Assembly (NCBI RefSeq): GCF_004402045.1
Contig: NZ_SOMG01000030.1
Coordinates: 744,001-808,000 of the forward strand
DNA length: 64,000 bases
Direction of reading: 5' to 3'
Source of the DNA: Lelliottia nimipressuralis
GTDB lineage: Bacteria > Pseudomonadota > Gammaproteobacteria > Enterobacterales > Enterobacteriaceae
The notes beneath the pieces were generated by a model. It did not search any database. It was given only the letters and a program-made list of their open reading frames with translations, and had not been told where the DNA came from. Numbering within the stretch: position 1 is the first letter of the stretch; each line of letters begins with the position of its first letter. Shown here piece by piece: positions 42,519 through 52,766 of the stretch. Both the position numbers and the translations under genes were made by a program.

Positions 42519-43904
42519 ATGTCACAACAAAGTGAGAAGAGTAATCCGCATCTGTTGAGTAACTGGAAACCGGAAAATACACAATTTTGGGAGAATAAAG
42601 GAAAACATATCGCGCGGCGAAACCTGTGGATTTCAGTCGCTTGTTTGCTGTTAGCGTTCTGCGTATGGATGTTATTTAGCGCGATTGCCGTGAACCTGAA
42701 TAAAATCGGATTTACTTTCTCCACTGACCAGCTTTTTATGCTAACGGCATTACCTTCTCTCTCCGGTGCGATATTGCGCGTCCCCTACTCGTTTATGGTG
42801 CCAATATTTGGTGGGCGTTACTGGACGGTATTGAGTACCGTCATCCTGATTATCCCCTGCGTCTGGCTGGGGATTGCCATTCAGAACACCGCGACGCCTT
42901 ACTGGGTCTTTATCGTGATTGCCCTCCTCTGCGGCTTTGCCGGCGCCAACTTCGCCTCCAGCATGGGCAACATCAGCTTCTTCTTCCCTAAGGCAAAACA
43001 GGGTAGCGCGCTCGGTATTAATGGCGGGCTGGGCAACCTCGGCGTCAGCGTGATGCAGCTGGTCGCGCCGCTGGTGATCTTCCTGCCAATGTTTACCTTC
43101 CTTGACGTGCTGGGCGTACCACAGGATGACGGCTCCACCATGTGGCTGGCGAATGCCGCCTGGATATGGACACCGCTGCTGCTGCTGGCAACTCTTGCCG
43201 CCTTCTTTGGCATGAACGATATCGCCAGCTCTAAGGCCTCTATCGCCAGCCAGCTTCCGGTGTTAAAACGCTTTCATTTGTGGCTGCTGAGCCTGCTTTA
43301 TCTCGCGACATTCGGCTCGTTTATCGGTTTCTCGGCAGGCTTTGCCATGCTGTCAAAAACCCAGTTTCCCGACGTTAATATCCTTCACCTCGCCTTCTTT
43401 GGCCCCCTGATTGGCGCGCTGGCGCGTTCAGCGGGCGGGATGATCTCTGACAAACTGGGCGGGGTACGCGTCACGCTTATCAACTTTGTCTTTATGGCCG
43501 TGTTCAGCGCCCTGATTTTCCTGACGCTGCCCGGCACGGGCTCCGGCAGCTTTATCGCCTTCTATCTGGTCTTCATGGGGCTGTTCCTCACCGCCGGTCT
43601 GGGCAGCGGCTCCACCTTCCAGATGATTGCCATTATCTTCCGGCAGATAACGCTCACCCGCGTGAAGCAGCAGGGCGGAACGGACGAACAGGCGCAGCAT
43701 GAAGCAGTGACCGAAACCGCGGCGGCCCTGGGCTTTATCTCCGCCATCGGTGCCGTCGGTGGGTTCTTCATCCCCAAAGCCTTTGGCACCTCGCTGGCAA
43801 TGACCGGATCGCCGGTCGGCGCCATGAAAGTGTTCCTCGTGTTTTACATCGTCTGTGTGTTCGTTACCTGGCTGGTTTATGGCCGCAAATCCGCACAAAA
43901 ATAA
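42519..43904 (+). CDS. narU: Nitrate/nitrite transporter NarU
   Basis: Major facilitator of 461 residues, the NarK/NarU nitrate-nitrite family, 12 predicted helices. Family signatures include NKIGFTFSTDQLFMLTALPSLSGAILRVPYSF, GGRYWTVLST, and the glycine-rich nitrate signatures GFAGANFASSMGNISFFFPK and GLGSGSTFQMIAIIF. It is called NarU rather than NarK because narZYWV follow at once, as in E. coli. The ATG at 42519 with AGGGTGAT upstream gives the NarU length; 33 upstream in-frame codons come from an AT/CA-rich leader and are rejected. Confidence 0.93.
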   Translation: MSQQSEKSNPHLLSNWKPENTQFWENKGKHIARRNLWISVACLLLAFCVWMLFSAIAVNLNKIGFTFSTDQLFMLTALPSLSGAILRVPYSFMVPIFGGRYWTVLSTVILIIPCVWLGIAIQNTATPYWVFIVIALLCGFAGANFASSMGNISFFFPKAKQGSALGINGGLGNLGVSVMQLVAPLVIFLPMFTFLDVLGVPQDDGSTMWLANAAWIWTPLLLLATLAAFFGMNDIASSKASIASQLPVLKRFHLWLLSLLYLATFGSFIGFSAGFAMLSKTQFPDVNILHLAFFGPLIGALARSAGGMISDKLGGVRVTLINFVFMAVFSALIFLTLPGTGSGSFIAFYLVFMGLFLTAGLGSGSTFQMIAIIFRQITLTRVKQQGGTDEQAQHEAVTETAAALGFISAIGAVGGFFIPKAFGTSLAMTGSPVGAMKVFLVFYIVCVFVTWLVYGRKSAQK

Positions 43905-43971
43905 TAACGACCTCTTCGCCGGAGCGTGATGTAGCCCCCTCCGGCAATGCTATCGAAGCAGGAGAAATGTC

Positions 43972-46900
43972 ATGAGTAAACTGTTGGACCGCTTCCGCTA
44001 CTTCAAAACAAAAGGCGACAGTTTCGCCGATGGGCACGGGCAGGTGTATCACACCAACCGCGACTGGGAGGACAGCTACCGCCAGCGCTGGCAGTTCGAC
44101 AAGATTGTACGCTCCACCCACGGTGTGAACTGTACCGGTTCTTGTAGCTGGAAAATTTACGTCAAAAACGGCCTGGTAACCTGGGAGACTCAGCAAACCG
44201 ACTATCCCCGCACCCGCCCCGACCTGCCCAACCATGAACCGCGCGGCTGCCCGCGTGGTGCGAGCTACTCCTGGTATCTCTACAGCGCCAACCGTCTCAA
44301 ATACCCGCTGGTGCGCCGCAGGCTGATTGAACTCTGGCGCGAGGCGCTGGCCCAACATCACGATCCGGTCCTGGCGTGGGACGCCATCCAGAGCGATCCG
44401 CAAAAAGCGCAGAGCTACAGGCGCGCGCGCGGTCACGGCGGATTCATCCGCTCGAACTGGAAGGAGCTGAACCAGCTGATTGCCGCCGCCAATGTCTGGA
44501 CCATCAAAAATTATGGCCCGGATCGCGTCGCCGGTTTTTCACCTATTCCGGCGATGTCGATGGTCTCCTACGCCGCCGGCACGCGCTATCTTTCCCTGCT
44601 GGGCGGCACCTGCCTGAGCTTCTATGACTGGTATTGCGATCTTCCCCCTGCCTCCCCCATGACCTGGGGCGAGCAGACCGACGTGCCGGAGTCCGCCGAC
44701 TGGTACAACTCCAGCTATATCATTGCCTGGGGCTCGAACGTGCCGCAGACCCGTACCCCGGACGCCCACTTCTTCACCGAGGTGCGCTACAAAGGCACCA
44801 AAACCGTCGCCATCACGCCTGACTTCTCGGAGGTAGCGAAGCTGAGCGACCAGTGGCTGGCCCCCAAACAGGGCACCGACAGCGCCCTCGCCATGGCGAT
44901 GGGCCACGTGATCCTCAAAGAGTTCCACCTCGATAACCCCAGCGACTACTTCCTCAACTATTGTCGCCGCTATACCGACATGCCGATGCTGGTGCTGCTC
45001 GACGAGCAGGAAGACGGTCGCGTTGTGCCGGGCCGGATGCTGCGCGCCTCGGACCTTGTTGACGAGCTGGGGGAAGCCAATAACCCTGAATGGAAGACCG
45101 TCGCCTTTAATGTTGCCGGGAACCTCGTGGTACCAAACGGATCGATTGGTTTCCGCTGGGGAGAAAAAGGCAAATGGAACCTGGAGCCGCAGGCGGCGGG
45201 CCATGAAACCGAGCTGACCCTTTCGCTGCTCATTACCCACGACAGCGTGGCAGACGTCGCCTTCCCCTACTTTGGCGGCAATGAAAACCCGCATTTTCGC
45301 AGCGTGAAGCAGGAGCCGGTACTGACGCGCCGCGTGCCGAGCAAAACCCTGACGCTCGCCGACGGTCGCGAGAAACGGGTGGTCAGCGTTTACGATCTGG
45401 TGCTGGCTAACTACGGTCTCGATCGCGGTCTGGAAGACAACAACGCAGCAGCACACTACGGTGAAATCAAAGCCTACACCCCGGCCTGGGGCGAACAGAT
45501 TACCGGCGTACCCGCTTATCTGATAGAAAAAATCGCCCGCGAGTTTGCCGATACGGCGCACAAAACGCACGGTCGCTCAATGATCATTCTGGGTGCCGGG
45601 GTGAACCACTGGTACCACATGGACATGAACTACCGGGGGATGATCAACATGCTGGTCTTCTGCGGCAGCGTCGGGCAGAGCGGCGGCGGCTGGTCCCACT
45701 ACGTGGGCCAGGAGAAGCTGCGCCCACAAACCGGCTGGCTGCCGCTGGCCTTCGCGCTGGACTGGAACCGTCCGCCGCGCCAGATGAACAGCACTTCATT
45801 CTTTTACAACCACGCCAGCCAGTGGCGCTACGAGAAGCTGACCGCGCAGGAGCTGCTCTCCCCGCTGGCGGACGCCTCGAAATTCACCGGCCACCTGATC
45901 GACTTCAACGTCCGCGCCGAGCGTATGGGCTGGCTGCCGTCGGCCCCGCAGCTCAACCTTAACCCGCTGCACATTAAAGCCCGCGCGGAGGCGGCGGGCA
46001 TGACGCCGCAGGAGTACACCGTGCAGGGGCTAAAATCCGGTGACGTGCGTTTCGCCTGCGAGCAGCCCGACAACGGTAAAAACCATCCCCGCAACCTGTT
46101 CGTCTGGCGCTCTAACCTGCTCGGCTCGTCCGGGAAAGGCCACGAGTACATGCTGAAATACCTGCTCGGCACCGAAAGCGGCATTCAGGGCGAGGATCTC
46201 GGCTCGACCGATGACGTGAAGCCTGAAGAGGTGGAATGGCAGACCGCCGCCATCGAGGGCAAGCTCGACCTGCTGGTGACGCTCGACTTCCGCATGTCCA
46301 GCACCTGTCTGTTCTCAGATATCGTTCTGCCCACCGCTACCTGGTATGAAAAAGACGACATGAATACCTCGGATATGCATCCGTTTATTCATCCGCTCTC
46401 CGCCGCCGTCGATCCGGCGTGGGAGTCACGCAGCGACTGGGAGATCTACAAAGGCATCGCCAAAGTCTTCTCCGAGGTCTGCGTCGGGCATCTGGGCACC
46501 GAAACCGACGTGGTGCTGCAGCCGCTGCAGCACGACTCTCCGGCGGAGCTCTCCCAGCCGTTTGATATTCAGGACTGGCGCAAAGGCGAATGCGACCTGA
46601 TCCCCGGCAAAACCGCGCCGAACGTTATGGTCGTCGAGCGTAACTACCCGGAAACCTACGAACGCTTCACCTCTCTCGGTCCGCTAATGGACAAGCTCGG
46701 CAACGGCGGAAAAGGCATTTCATGGAACACGCAGAACGAGGTCGATTTCCTCGGCAAGCTGAACTACGTGAAGCTCGAGGGCCCGGCTAAAGGCCGCCCG
46801 CGCATTGAAACCGCTATTGACGCCTCCGAGGTGATCCTCGCCCTGGCGCCGGAAACCAACGGTCAGGTGGCGGTGAAGGCCTGGAAAGCACTCGGCGAAC

Positions 46901-47712
46901 TGACCGGGCGCGACCACACGCATCTGGCGCTGAATAAAGAAGACGAGAAGATCCGCTTTCGCGATATCCAGGCGCAGCCGCGCAAAATCATCTCCAGCCC
47001 GACCTGGTCCGGTCTTGAGAGCGAGCACGTGTCGTATAACGCAGGCTATACCAACGTCCACGAGCTGATCCCGTGGCGTACCCTTTCCGGTCGTCAGCAG
47101 CTTTATCAGGACCACGCGTGGATGCGCGCCTTCGGAGAGAGTCTGGTGGCCTACCGTCCGCCGATTGATACCCGAAGCGTTACCCATATGCGCGAGATCC
47201 CGCCGAACGGCTTCCCGGAAAAAGCGCTGAACTTCCTGACGCCGCACCAGAAATGGGGCATCCACTCTACCTACAGCGAAAACCTGCTGATGCAAACCCT
47301 GTCGCGCGGCGGGCCGATTGTCTGGATCAGCGAAACCGACGCCCGCGAGCTGGGCATTGAGGACAACGACTGGATCGAAGCCTTCAACGCCAACGGCGCC
47401 CTCACCGCCCGCGCGGTGGTCAGCCAGCGCGTGCCGCCGGGCATGACCATGATGTACCACGCCCAGGAGCGCATCCTGAACATTCCAGGTTCAGAGGTGA
47501 CCGGACGGCGCGGCGGGATCCACAACTCGGTGACCCGCGTTTGCCCTAAACCGACGCACATGATCGGGGGCTACGCCCAGCTGGCGTACAGCTTTAACTA
47601 TTACGGCACCGTCGGCTCCAACCGCGACGAGTTCATCATGATCCGCAAAATGAAAAACATTAACTGGCTGGATGGCGAAGGTCGGGATCAGGTACAGGAG
47701 GCGAAAAAATGA
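43972..47712 (+). CDS. narZ: Nitrate reductase Z alpha subunit NarZ
   Basis: Catalytic subunit of respiratory nitrate reductase Z, 1246 residues, molybdenum bis-MGD enzyme facing the cytoplasm. Visible features: the FS0 cluster ligands in THGVNCTGSC (His then two Cys) with a later Cys in RGCPRGAS, the Mo-ligand aspartate region PPASPMTWGEQTDVPESADWYNSSY, and MDMNYRGMINMLVFCGSVGQSGGG. Closely follows E. coli NarZ along its length. It lies 67 bases after narU and overlaps narY by 4 bases (ATGA). NarGHI elsewhere is the anaerobic, nitrate-induced isoenzyme; NarZ is known to be a low-level, stationary-phase form. Confidence 0.96.
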   Translation: MSKLLDRFRYFKTKGDSFADGHGQVYHTNRDWEDSYRQRWQFDKIVRSTHGVNCTGSCSWKIYVKNGLVTWETQQTDYPRTRPDLPNHEPRGCPRGASYSWYLYSANRLKYPLVRRRLIELWREALAQHHDPVLAWDAIQSDPQKAQSYRRARGHGGFIRSNWKELNQLIAAANVWTIKNYGPDRVAGFSPIPAMSMVSYAAGTRYLSLLGGTCLSFYDWYCDLPPASPMTWGEQTDVPESADWYNSSYIIAWGSNVPQTRTPDAHFFTEVRYKGTKTVAITPDFSEVAKLSDQWLAPKQGTDSALAMAMGHVILKEFHLDNPSDYFLNYCRRYTDMPMLVLLDEQEDGRVVPGRMLRASDLVDELGEANNPEWKTVAFNVAGNLVVPNGSIGFRWGEKGKWNLEPQAAGHETELTLSLLITHDSVADVAFPYFGGNENPHFRSVKQEPVLTRRVPSKTLTLADGREKRVVSVYDLVLANYGLDRGLEDNNAAAHYGEIKAYTPAWGEQITGVPAYLIEKIAREFADTAHKTHGRSMIILGAGVNHWYHMDMNYRGMINMLVFCGSVGQSGGGWSHYVGQEKLRPQTGWLPLAFALDWNRPPRQMNSTSFFYNHASQWRYEKLTAQELLSPLADASKFTGHLIDFNVRAERMGWLPSAPQLNLNPLHIKARAEAAGMTPQEYTVQGLKSGDVRFACEQPDNGKNHPRNLFVWRSNLLGSSGKGHEYMLKYLLGTESGIQGEDLGSTDDVKPEEVEWQTAAIEGKLDLLVTLDFRMSSTCLFSDIVLPTATWYEKDDMNTSDMHPFIHPLSAAVDPAWESRSDWEIYKGIAKVFSEVCVGHLGTETDVVLQPLQHDSPAELSQPFDIQDWRKGECDLIPGKTAPNVMVVERNYPETYERFTSLGPLMDKLGNGGKGISWNTQNEVDFLGKLNYVKLEGPAKGRPRIETAIDASEVILALAPETNGQVAVKAWKALGELTGRDHTHLALNKEDEKIRFRDIQAQPRKIISSPTWSGLESEHVSYNAGYTNVHELIPWRTLSGRQQLYQDHAWMRAFGESLVAYRPPIDTRSVTHMREIPPNGFPEKALNFLTPHQKWGIHSTYSENLLMQTLSRGGPIVWISETDARELGIEDNDWIEAFNANGALTARAVVSQRVPPGMTMMYHAQERILNIPGSEVTGRRGGIHNSVTRVCPKPTHMIGGYAQLAYSFNYYGTVGSNRDEFIMIRKMKNINWLDGEGRDQVQEAKK

Positions 47713-49253
47713 AAATACGCTCACAGGTTGGCATGGTTCTGAACCTCGATAAATGCATTGGCTGCCACACCTGCTCGGTCACCTGTAAGAACGTCTGGAC
47801 CGGGCGTGAAGGCATGGAATATGCGTGGTTTAACAACGTCGAAACCAAACCGGGGATCGGCTACCCGAAAAACTGGGAAGATCAGGAGGAGTGGCAAGGC
47901 GGCTGGATCCGCGGCATTACCGGCAAGCTGACGCCGCGCCTCGGCGGCAAGATAGGCGTACTGTCGAAAATTTTCGCTAACCCCGTCCTGCCGCAGATTG
48001 ACGATTACTACGAGCCCTTTACCTTTGACTATCAGGATCTCCACCGCGCCCCGGAGGGCGATCACCTCCCTACCGCCCGCCCGCGCTCGCTGATTGACGG
48101 CAAGCGGATGGACAAAATCGTCTGGGGACCCAACTGGGAAGAGCTGCTGGGCGGGGAGTTCGAAAAACGCGCCCGCGACCGCAACTTCCAGAAGATTCAG
48201 AAAGAGATGTACGGCCAGTTTGAAAACACCTTCATGATGTACCTGCCGCGCCTGTGCGAGCACTGTCTGAACCCGAGCTGCGTCGCCACCTGCCCGAGCG
48301 GTGCCATCTACAAGCGCGAAGAGGACGGCATTGTGCTGATCGACCAGGACAAATGCCGCGGCTGGCGTTTGTGCATCAGCGGCTGTCCGTACAAAAAAAT
48401 CTACTTCAACTGGAAGAGCGGCAAGTCAGAAAAATGCATCTTCTGCTACCCGCGCATTGAGTCCGGCCAGCCGACCGTCTGCTCGGAAACCTGCGTTGGG
48501 CGCATCCGCTATCTCGGCGTGCTGCTGTATGACGCAGATCGTATTGAAGAGGCCGCCAGCACCGAGCATGAAACCGATCTGTACGAGCGCCAGTGCGACG
48601 TGTTCCTGAACCCGAACGACCCGGCTGTGATTGAGGAAGCGCTGAAGCAGGGCATTCCGCAGAACGTGATTGACGCAGCCCAGCGTTCACCGGTCTACAA
48701 AATGGCGATGGACTGGAAGCTGGCCCTGCCGCTACATCCGGAGTACCGCACCCTGCCGATGGTCTGGTACGTGCCGCCGCTGTCACCGATTCAGTCCTAC
48801 GCCGATGCGGGCGGCCTGCCGCAGAGCGACGGCGTACTGCCTGCCGTAGAGAGCCTGCGCATTCCGGTGCAGTACCTGGCAAACATGCTCAGTGCGGGCG
48901 ATACCGGCCCGGTGCTGCGCGCCCTGAAGCGCATGATGGCGATGCGCCACTACAAACGTTCCCAGACCGTGGAAGGCGTGACCGATACCCGCGCTATCGA
49001 AGAGGTCGGCCTGACCGAAGCACAGGTTGAAGAGATGTACCGCTATCTGGCGATCGCCAACTACGAAGATCGCTTCGTGATCCCGACCAGCCACCGTGAA
49101 ATGGCGCGCGACGCTTTCCCGGAGAAAAACGGCTGCGGCTTCACCTTTGGCGACGGCTGCCACGGCTCTGACACCAAATTCAACCTCTTCAACAGCAGCC
49201 GCATTGACGCGATTAACATCACCGAGGTGCGCGAACACGGGGAGGGAGAATAA
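47709..49253 (+). CDS. narY: Nitrate reductase Z beta subunit NarY
   Basis: Electron-transfer subunit of 514 residues with four iron-sulfur clusters. Cysteine groups are CIGCHTCSVTC, CEHCLNPSCVATC, CRGWRLCISGC and CIFC...CSETC. The tryptophan in C-R-G-W-R-L-C replaces a cysteine and makes that cluster [3Fe-4S], as in NarH. The N-terminus MKIRSQVGMVLNLDKCIGC is typical. It is coupled to narZ (ATGA) and narW (TAATG). Confidence 0.96.
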   Translation: MKIRSQVGMVLNLDKCIGCHTCSVTCKNVWTGREGMEYAWFNNVETKPGIGYPKNWEDQEEWQGGWIRGITGKLTPRLGGKIGVLSKIFANPVLPQIDDYYEPFTFDYQDLHRAPEGDHLPTARPRSLIDGKRMDKIVWGPNWEELLGGEFEKRARDRNFQKIQKEMYGQFENTFMMYLPRLCEHCLNPSCVATCPSGAIYKREEDGIVLIDQDKCRGWRLCISGCPYKKIYFNWKSGKSEKCIFCYPRIESGQPTVCSETCVGRIRYLGVLLYDADRIEEAASTEHETDLYERQCDVFLNPNDPAVIEEALKQGIPQNVIDAAQRSPVYKMAMDWKLALPLHPEYRTLPMVWYVPPLSPIQSYADAGGLPQSDGVLPAVESLRIPVQYLANMLSAGDTGPVLRALKRMMAMRHYKRSQTVEGVTDTRAIEEVGLTEAQVEEMYRYLAIANYEDRFVIPTSHREMARDAFPEKNGCGFTFGDGCHGSDTKFNLFNSSRIDAINITEVREHGEGE

Positions 49254-49948
49254 TGCAAATCCTCAAAATCATCGCGCTGCTGATCGAATATCCCGATGAG
49301 ACCCTGTGGGATAGCCGTGATGAAGCGCTTTCGTTGATTGATCAGGAGGCGCCCACGCTGCTGCCGTTTACCCGGCAGCATCTGAACGCCCCGCTGCTGG
49401 ATAAACAGGCCGAGTGGTGCGAGGTTTTTGAGCGCGGTCGCGCAACGTCGCTGCTGCTGTTCGAGCACGTTCACGCTGAGTCCCGCGATCGCGGTCAGGC
49501 GATGGTCGATCTCATGAGCCAGTACGAGAAAGCCGGGCTTCAGCTGGACTGCCGCGAGCTACCGGACTACCTTCCGCTCTACCTGGAATACCTCAGCATC
49601 ATCACCGACGACGAAGCGCGCGAAGGATTGCAAAACGTCGCGCCGATCCTGGCGCTAATTGGCGGGCGCCTTAAGCAGCGCGGGGTGGCGCATTACCAGC
49701 TGTTTGACGCGCTTCTGACGCTGGCGGGAACGCGGCTTTCCAGCGACAGCGTGGCAAAACAGGTGTCCGGTGAAAAACGAGACGACACCCGTCAGGCGCT
49801 GGACGCCGTATGGGAAGAGGAACAGGTCAAGTTTATCGAAGACAACGCCACATCGTGCGACAGCTCGCTGATGCAGCAATATCAACGACGCTTTAGCCAA
49901 GACGTCGCGCCGCAGTACGTGGACGTCAGTGCCGGAGGCCCAAAATGA
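49253..49948 (+). CDS. narW: Nitrate reductase Z assembly chaperone NarW
   Basis: Chaperone of 231 residues of the NarJ/NarW family, which inserts the molybdenum cofactor and holds the alpha-beta dimer before membrane docking; it is not part of the final enzyme. Recognised by [19 protein letters not shown] at the start and [11 protein letters not shown] in the middle. It overlaps narY by one base and narV by four. Confidence 0.94.
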   Translation: MQILKIIALLIEYPDETLWDSRDEALSLIDQEAPTLLPFTRQHLNAPLLDKQAEWCEVFERGRATSLLLFEHVHAESRDRGQAMVDLMSQYEKAGLQLDCRELPDYLPLYLEYLSIITDDEAREGLQNVAPILALIGGRLKQRGVAHYQLFDALLTLAGTRLSSDSVAKQVSGEKRDDTRQALDAVWEEEQVKFIEDNATSCDSSLMQQYQRRFSQDVAPQYVDVSAGGPK

Positions 49949-50625
49949 CACATTACCTGAACGTGTTTTTCTATGACATTTACCCGTACATCTGCGCCAC
50001 CGTCTTTTTCCTCGGCAGCTGGTTGCGCTACGACTACGGGCAATACACCTGGCGCGCCTCGTCGAGCCAGATGCTCAGTAAACGCGGTATGAACTGGGGC
50101 TCTAACCTGTTTCATATCGGGATCCTGGGGATTTTCTTCGGACACCTGTTCGGCATGTTAACCCCGCACTGGATGTACGCCTGGTTTTTACCCGTCGCGG
50201 TTAAACAGCAGCTGGCCATGATGGCTGGTGGGGTTTGTGGCGTATTGACGCTGATTGGCGGTTCTATGCTGCTTTACCGCCGCCTGTTCAATCAGCGCGT
50301 GCGCGCCACGTCCACCACGCCGGATATCATCATCATGAGCATTTTGCTGATCCAGTGCATCCTGGGGCTGACCACCATCCCCTTCTCCGCACAGTATCCT
50401 GACGGGAGTGAAATGATGAAGCTGGTCGGCTGGGCGCAAGGGATCGTGACGTTTAAGGGAGGCTCATCAGAAATGCTGAGCGGCGTGGCGCCGATCTTCC
50501 GCATCCATCTGGTGCTGGGGATGACAATCTTCCTTATCTTCCCGTTCACCCGTCTGGTGCACGTGTGGAGCGCACCGTTTGAGTATTTTACCCGTCGGTA
50601 TCAGGTGGTGAGATCGCGCCGTTGA
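49945..50625 (+). CDS. narV: Nitrate reductase Z cytochrome b subunit NarV
   Basis: Membrane gamma subunit of 226 residues carrying two b hemes and oxidising quinol. Five helices with the heme histidines are visible ([19 protein letters not shown] near the N-terminal half; [27 protein letters not shown] near the end). It completes narZYWV; a REP pair follows at once. Confidence 0.96.
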   Translation: MTHYLNVFFYDIYPYICATVFFLGSWLRYDYGQYTWRASSSQMLSKRGMNWGSNLFHIGILGIFFGHLFGMLTPHWMYAWFLPVAVKQQLAMMAGGVCGVLTLIGGSMLLYRRLFNQRVRATSTTPDIIIMSILLIQCILGLTTIPFSAQYPDGSEMMKLVGWAQGIVTFKGGSSEMLSGVAPIFRIHLVLGMTIFLIFPFTRLVHVWSAPFEYFTRRYQVVRSRR

Positions 50626-50629
50626 TTTT

Positions 50630-50705
50630 GTCGGGTGGCGGCTACGCCTTACCCGACCTACGTTCAGGTTCCTCCAGGCCCGATAAGGCGTAGCCGCCAC
50701 CGGGC
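50630..50705. repeat. Pair of inverted REP palindromes (BIME-like)
   Basis: Two REP units in opposite orientation: TCGGGTGGCGGCTACGCCTT plus ACCCGACCTACG (50630-50662), and AGGCCCGATAAGGCGTAGCC plus GCCACCGGGC (50676-50705). They lie between the convergent narV gene and the membrane-protein gene. Confidence 0.85.
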
Positions 50706-50710
50706 TAGAA

Positions 50711-51160
50711 TCAACCTACGGAACCTCCGGTTACCAGAGAGAGAATAAATAACAGCAACAACACTGCGACGATCAGCCCAAACGCAAGCAGCACAGCATG
50801 AAAGGTAAGCGTTAGCCCTGAGAATAGAAGTGCCCCAGAGATACCCCAACGGCTCTCCTTGCACATTCCTCCGATGAACGAAAGTCCCAGTGCCACAACA
50901 GCGAGAATAATCCCGGCGTTAAGAAGAATGCTGTCGATATCAACCGTCATTTTTTCGGTTCGGGCAGCAGGACGCTCTCCCTTTAACCCCGCAATTACCC
51001 CTTGTTTTACAGCCGAAACTTTCTCAGCAACAATAACCTCAAGCGCTGGCGGCTTTGGAGAAAACGGTCCGAATGAAAACTGAACGATTGAGAGAATGAG
51101 TGCAATTCCCCCCAGAAACATACCCAATGAACTGAATTTATTTCGTAATACGATTTCCAT
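50711..51160 (-). CDS. Small inner-membrane protein of unknown function
   Basis: A 149-residue protein I do not firmly recognise. One hydrophobic segment near the N-terminus (about 11-30), a charged soluble stretch (about 40-75, with EVIVAEKVSAVKQGVIAGLK), and three further hydrophobic segments in the last 75 residues suggest four transmembrane helices. I start at ATG 51160 with GAAGG upstream; an in-frame extension to 51223 runs through a REP palindrome and is rejected. It stands alone, bracketed by REP elements. Confidence 0.65.
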   Translation of the reverse strand: MEIVLRNKFSSLGMFLGGIALILSIVQFSFGPFSPKPPALEVIVAEKVSAVKQGVIAGLKGERPAARTEKMTVDIDSILLNAGIILAVVALGLSFIGGMCKESRWGISGALLFSGLTLTFHAVLLAFGLIVAVLLLLFILSLVTGGSVG

Positions 51161-51194
51161 ATCAACATGCCTTCGAGTAATGCCGCCGCGTGGG

Positions 51195-51227
51195 CTGTAG
51201 GCCCGGTAAGGCGTAGCCGCCACCGGG
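51195..51227. repeat. REP palindrome
   Basis: GCTGTAGGCCCGGTAAGGCG then TAGCCGCCACCGG is the same REP type as at 50630-50705, three bases from the stop codon of the symporter gene. Confidence 0.75.
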
Positions 51228-51230
51228 AGA

Positions 51231-52670
51231 TTAAAACTGCAGCATGCCGTTTTGCAGAAGAAAATTCCACCACGGAATGCCGCAAACCATATGGATCAGA
51301 AATGTGCACAACGCCACGACGGTGCCGATCGTCCACCATGACTTAATGTCGTTATACCCGGCGGCGAAGATAATGGGTCCTGCTGCGCCCCCATAGTGCG
51401 TGATACACCCGCCGTAGGAGTTGGAAAACAGAATAGCAAGCGCCAGCAGGACAGGCGCCGTTCCGGTTACCAGACCCACGGTGGCAAACACCGGCACCAT
51501 GGCCGCGACGTATGCTCCACCGGAGGCAAAGAAATAGCGAACCAGCACGCTGAGAAACACGATAATCACGATAGTCATATTACCGGCGCTGAGAAAATCC
51601 AGATGCGCAGACAGGAAATCAGCCAGCCAGCGGAAAAATCCCTCTTTGCTCAGGGTGGCGCTCAGACCAATGATGCCCCCATACCACATCAGGGTATTCC
51701 AGCCGCCTTTATTTTTTTGAACATCGCTCCAGCCGATAATATTAAACAGCAGGGCCGCCCCCATCGCGATAATGGCGACGGCGGATTCAGTGAGTCCAAG
51801 ATGACGTGAGAAGATCCAGCCCAATAATGCGGCGATAAAAATAACCACCAGCCCCTTCTCTTTGAGGCTCATTGCACCGAGGCTTTGAAGCCCGTTGGTC
51901 GCAATCGCGACATTATCAATTTCTTTAATTTCCGGAGAGGCAATTCGGTAGCAAATATAGGGAATGATACACAGCATCAATAAACCCAACGGGGCACCCG
52001 CCAGCATCCAGCCGATCCAGCTAATATGAATATGGAAAATATCTGAAATGAGCTGAAGCGCTAACGCGTTCCCGGCAAAGCCCGTTAAAAACATATAGCT
52101 GGTCGTTTTAGTGACCATATAGACATTAACCATTAAATAACGGCCAGCCTTACACGGCGTCTCTTTTGGCGTTGAGCCCAGTACGGTCGCGATGCTGTTA
52201 ATAATAGGGAATACCACCCCACCTGCCCGCGCGGTATTTGAGGGCGTGGCGGGTGCCAGCACCAAATCCAGTAAGGCGGTCACATACCCCAGTCTCAGCG
52301 TCGTACTGCCAAACTTGAGGATAAACCAGTAGGCAAGCCGTTTCCCCAGACCGGTCGTGACAAATGCCGCGCTAAGCGTAAAGGCACTGAACACCAGCCA
52401 GGTGGTGCCTGAGGCGTATCCACTCAGCACATCCATTGATTTGACGGGTGAATCCGGGAATTTTGTTACGGTAAAACAGGTTAATGCAACCGCGACGAGC
52501 ATGATGACGGGTTCGGGATAAGGTTTAATGACCAGGCCAACGATAGCGGACAAATATATTCCTGCCAGTATCCACGCCTCTTTGGTTAATCCATCAGGCG
52601 GAGGAATGAATATTGATAATAATATTATCACGGCAAGTAAGATTGTTTTTAAAACATTGGATTTAAGCAT
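51231..52670 (-). CDS. Divalent anion:sodium symporter (DASS) family di/tricarboxylate transporter
   Basis: Inner-membrane carrier of 479 residues in the DASS/CitT group, which moves citrate, succinate, tartrate or similar carboxylates by antiport or Na+ symport. The paired substrate-binding S-N-T-type hairpins are visible: LAPATPSNTARAGG in the first half and the equivalent NSYGGCITHYGGAAGP in the second. The first is the classical CitT/TtdT motif. It is the last gene of the citrate-lyase cluster, 96 bases after the aconitase gene, where citT follows citG in E. coli. A tri- or dicarboxylate role is likely; exact ions unknown. Confidence 0.85.
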   Translation of the reverse strand: MLKSNVLKTILLAVIILLSIFIPPPDGLTKEAWILAGIYLSAIVGLVIKPYPEPVIMLVAVALTCFTVTKFPDSPVKSMDVLSGYASGTTWLVFSAFTLSAAFVTTGLGKRLAYWFILKFGSTTLRLGYVTALLDLVLAPATPSNTARAGGVVFPIINSIATVLGSTPKETPCKAGRYLMVNVYMVTKTTSYMFLTGFAGNALALQLISDIFHIHISWIGWMLAGAPLGLLMLCIIPYICYRIASPEIKEIDNVAIATNGLQSLGAMSLKEKGLVVIFIAALLGWIFSRHLGLTESAVAIIAMGAALLFNIIGWSDVQKNKGGWNTLMWYGGIIGLSATLSKEGFFRWLADFLSAHLDFLSAGNMTIVIIVFLSVLVRYFFASGGAYVAAMVPVFATVGLVTGTAPVLLALAILFSNSYGGCITHYGGAAGPIIFAAGYNDIKSWWTIGTVVALCTFLIHMVCGIPWWNFLLQNGMLQF

Positions 52671-52700
52671 ATCTCACCCATGAGAAAAGGGTCCCTGAAT

Positions 52701-52732
52701 GGCAGAGACGGCTCCAGAGAGACGCCTCTGCC
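52701..52732 (-). other. Hairpin between aconitase and symporter genes
   Basis: Stem GGCAGAG / CTCTGCC in the 96-base gap between the two genes. Without a T-run on the minus strand it is more likely an mRNA processing or stability element than a terminator. Confidence 0.4.
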
Positions 52733-52766
52733 GGCTAAATACATTTGCTAAATAAATAATAAGAAA

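Noticed and set aside
48254-48460. 68-codon plus-strand alternative frame inside narY
   Set aside because: Out of frame with the cysteine-rich NarY sequence, no independent support.
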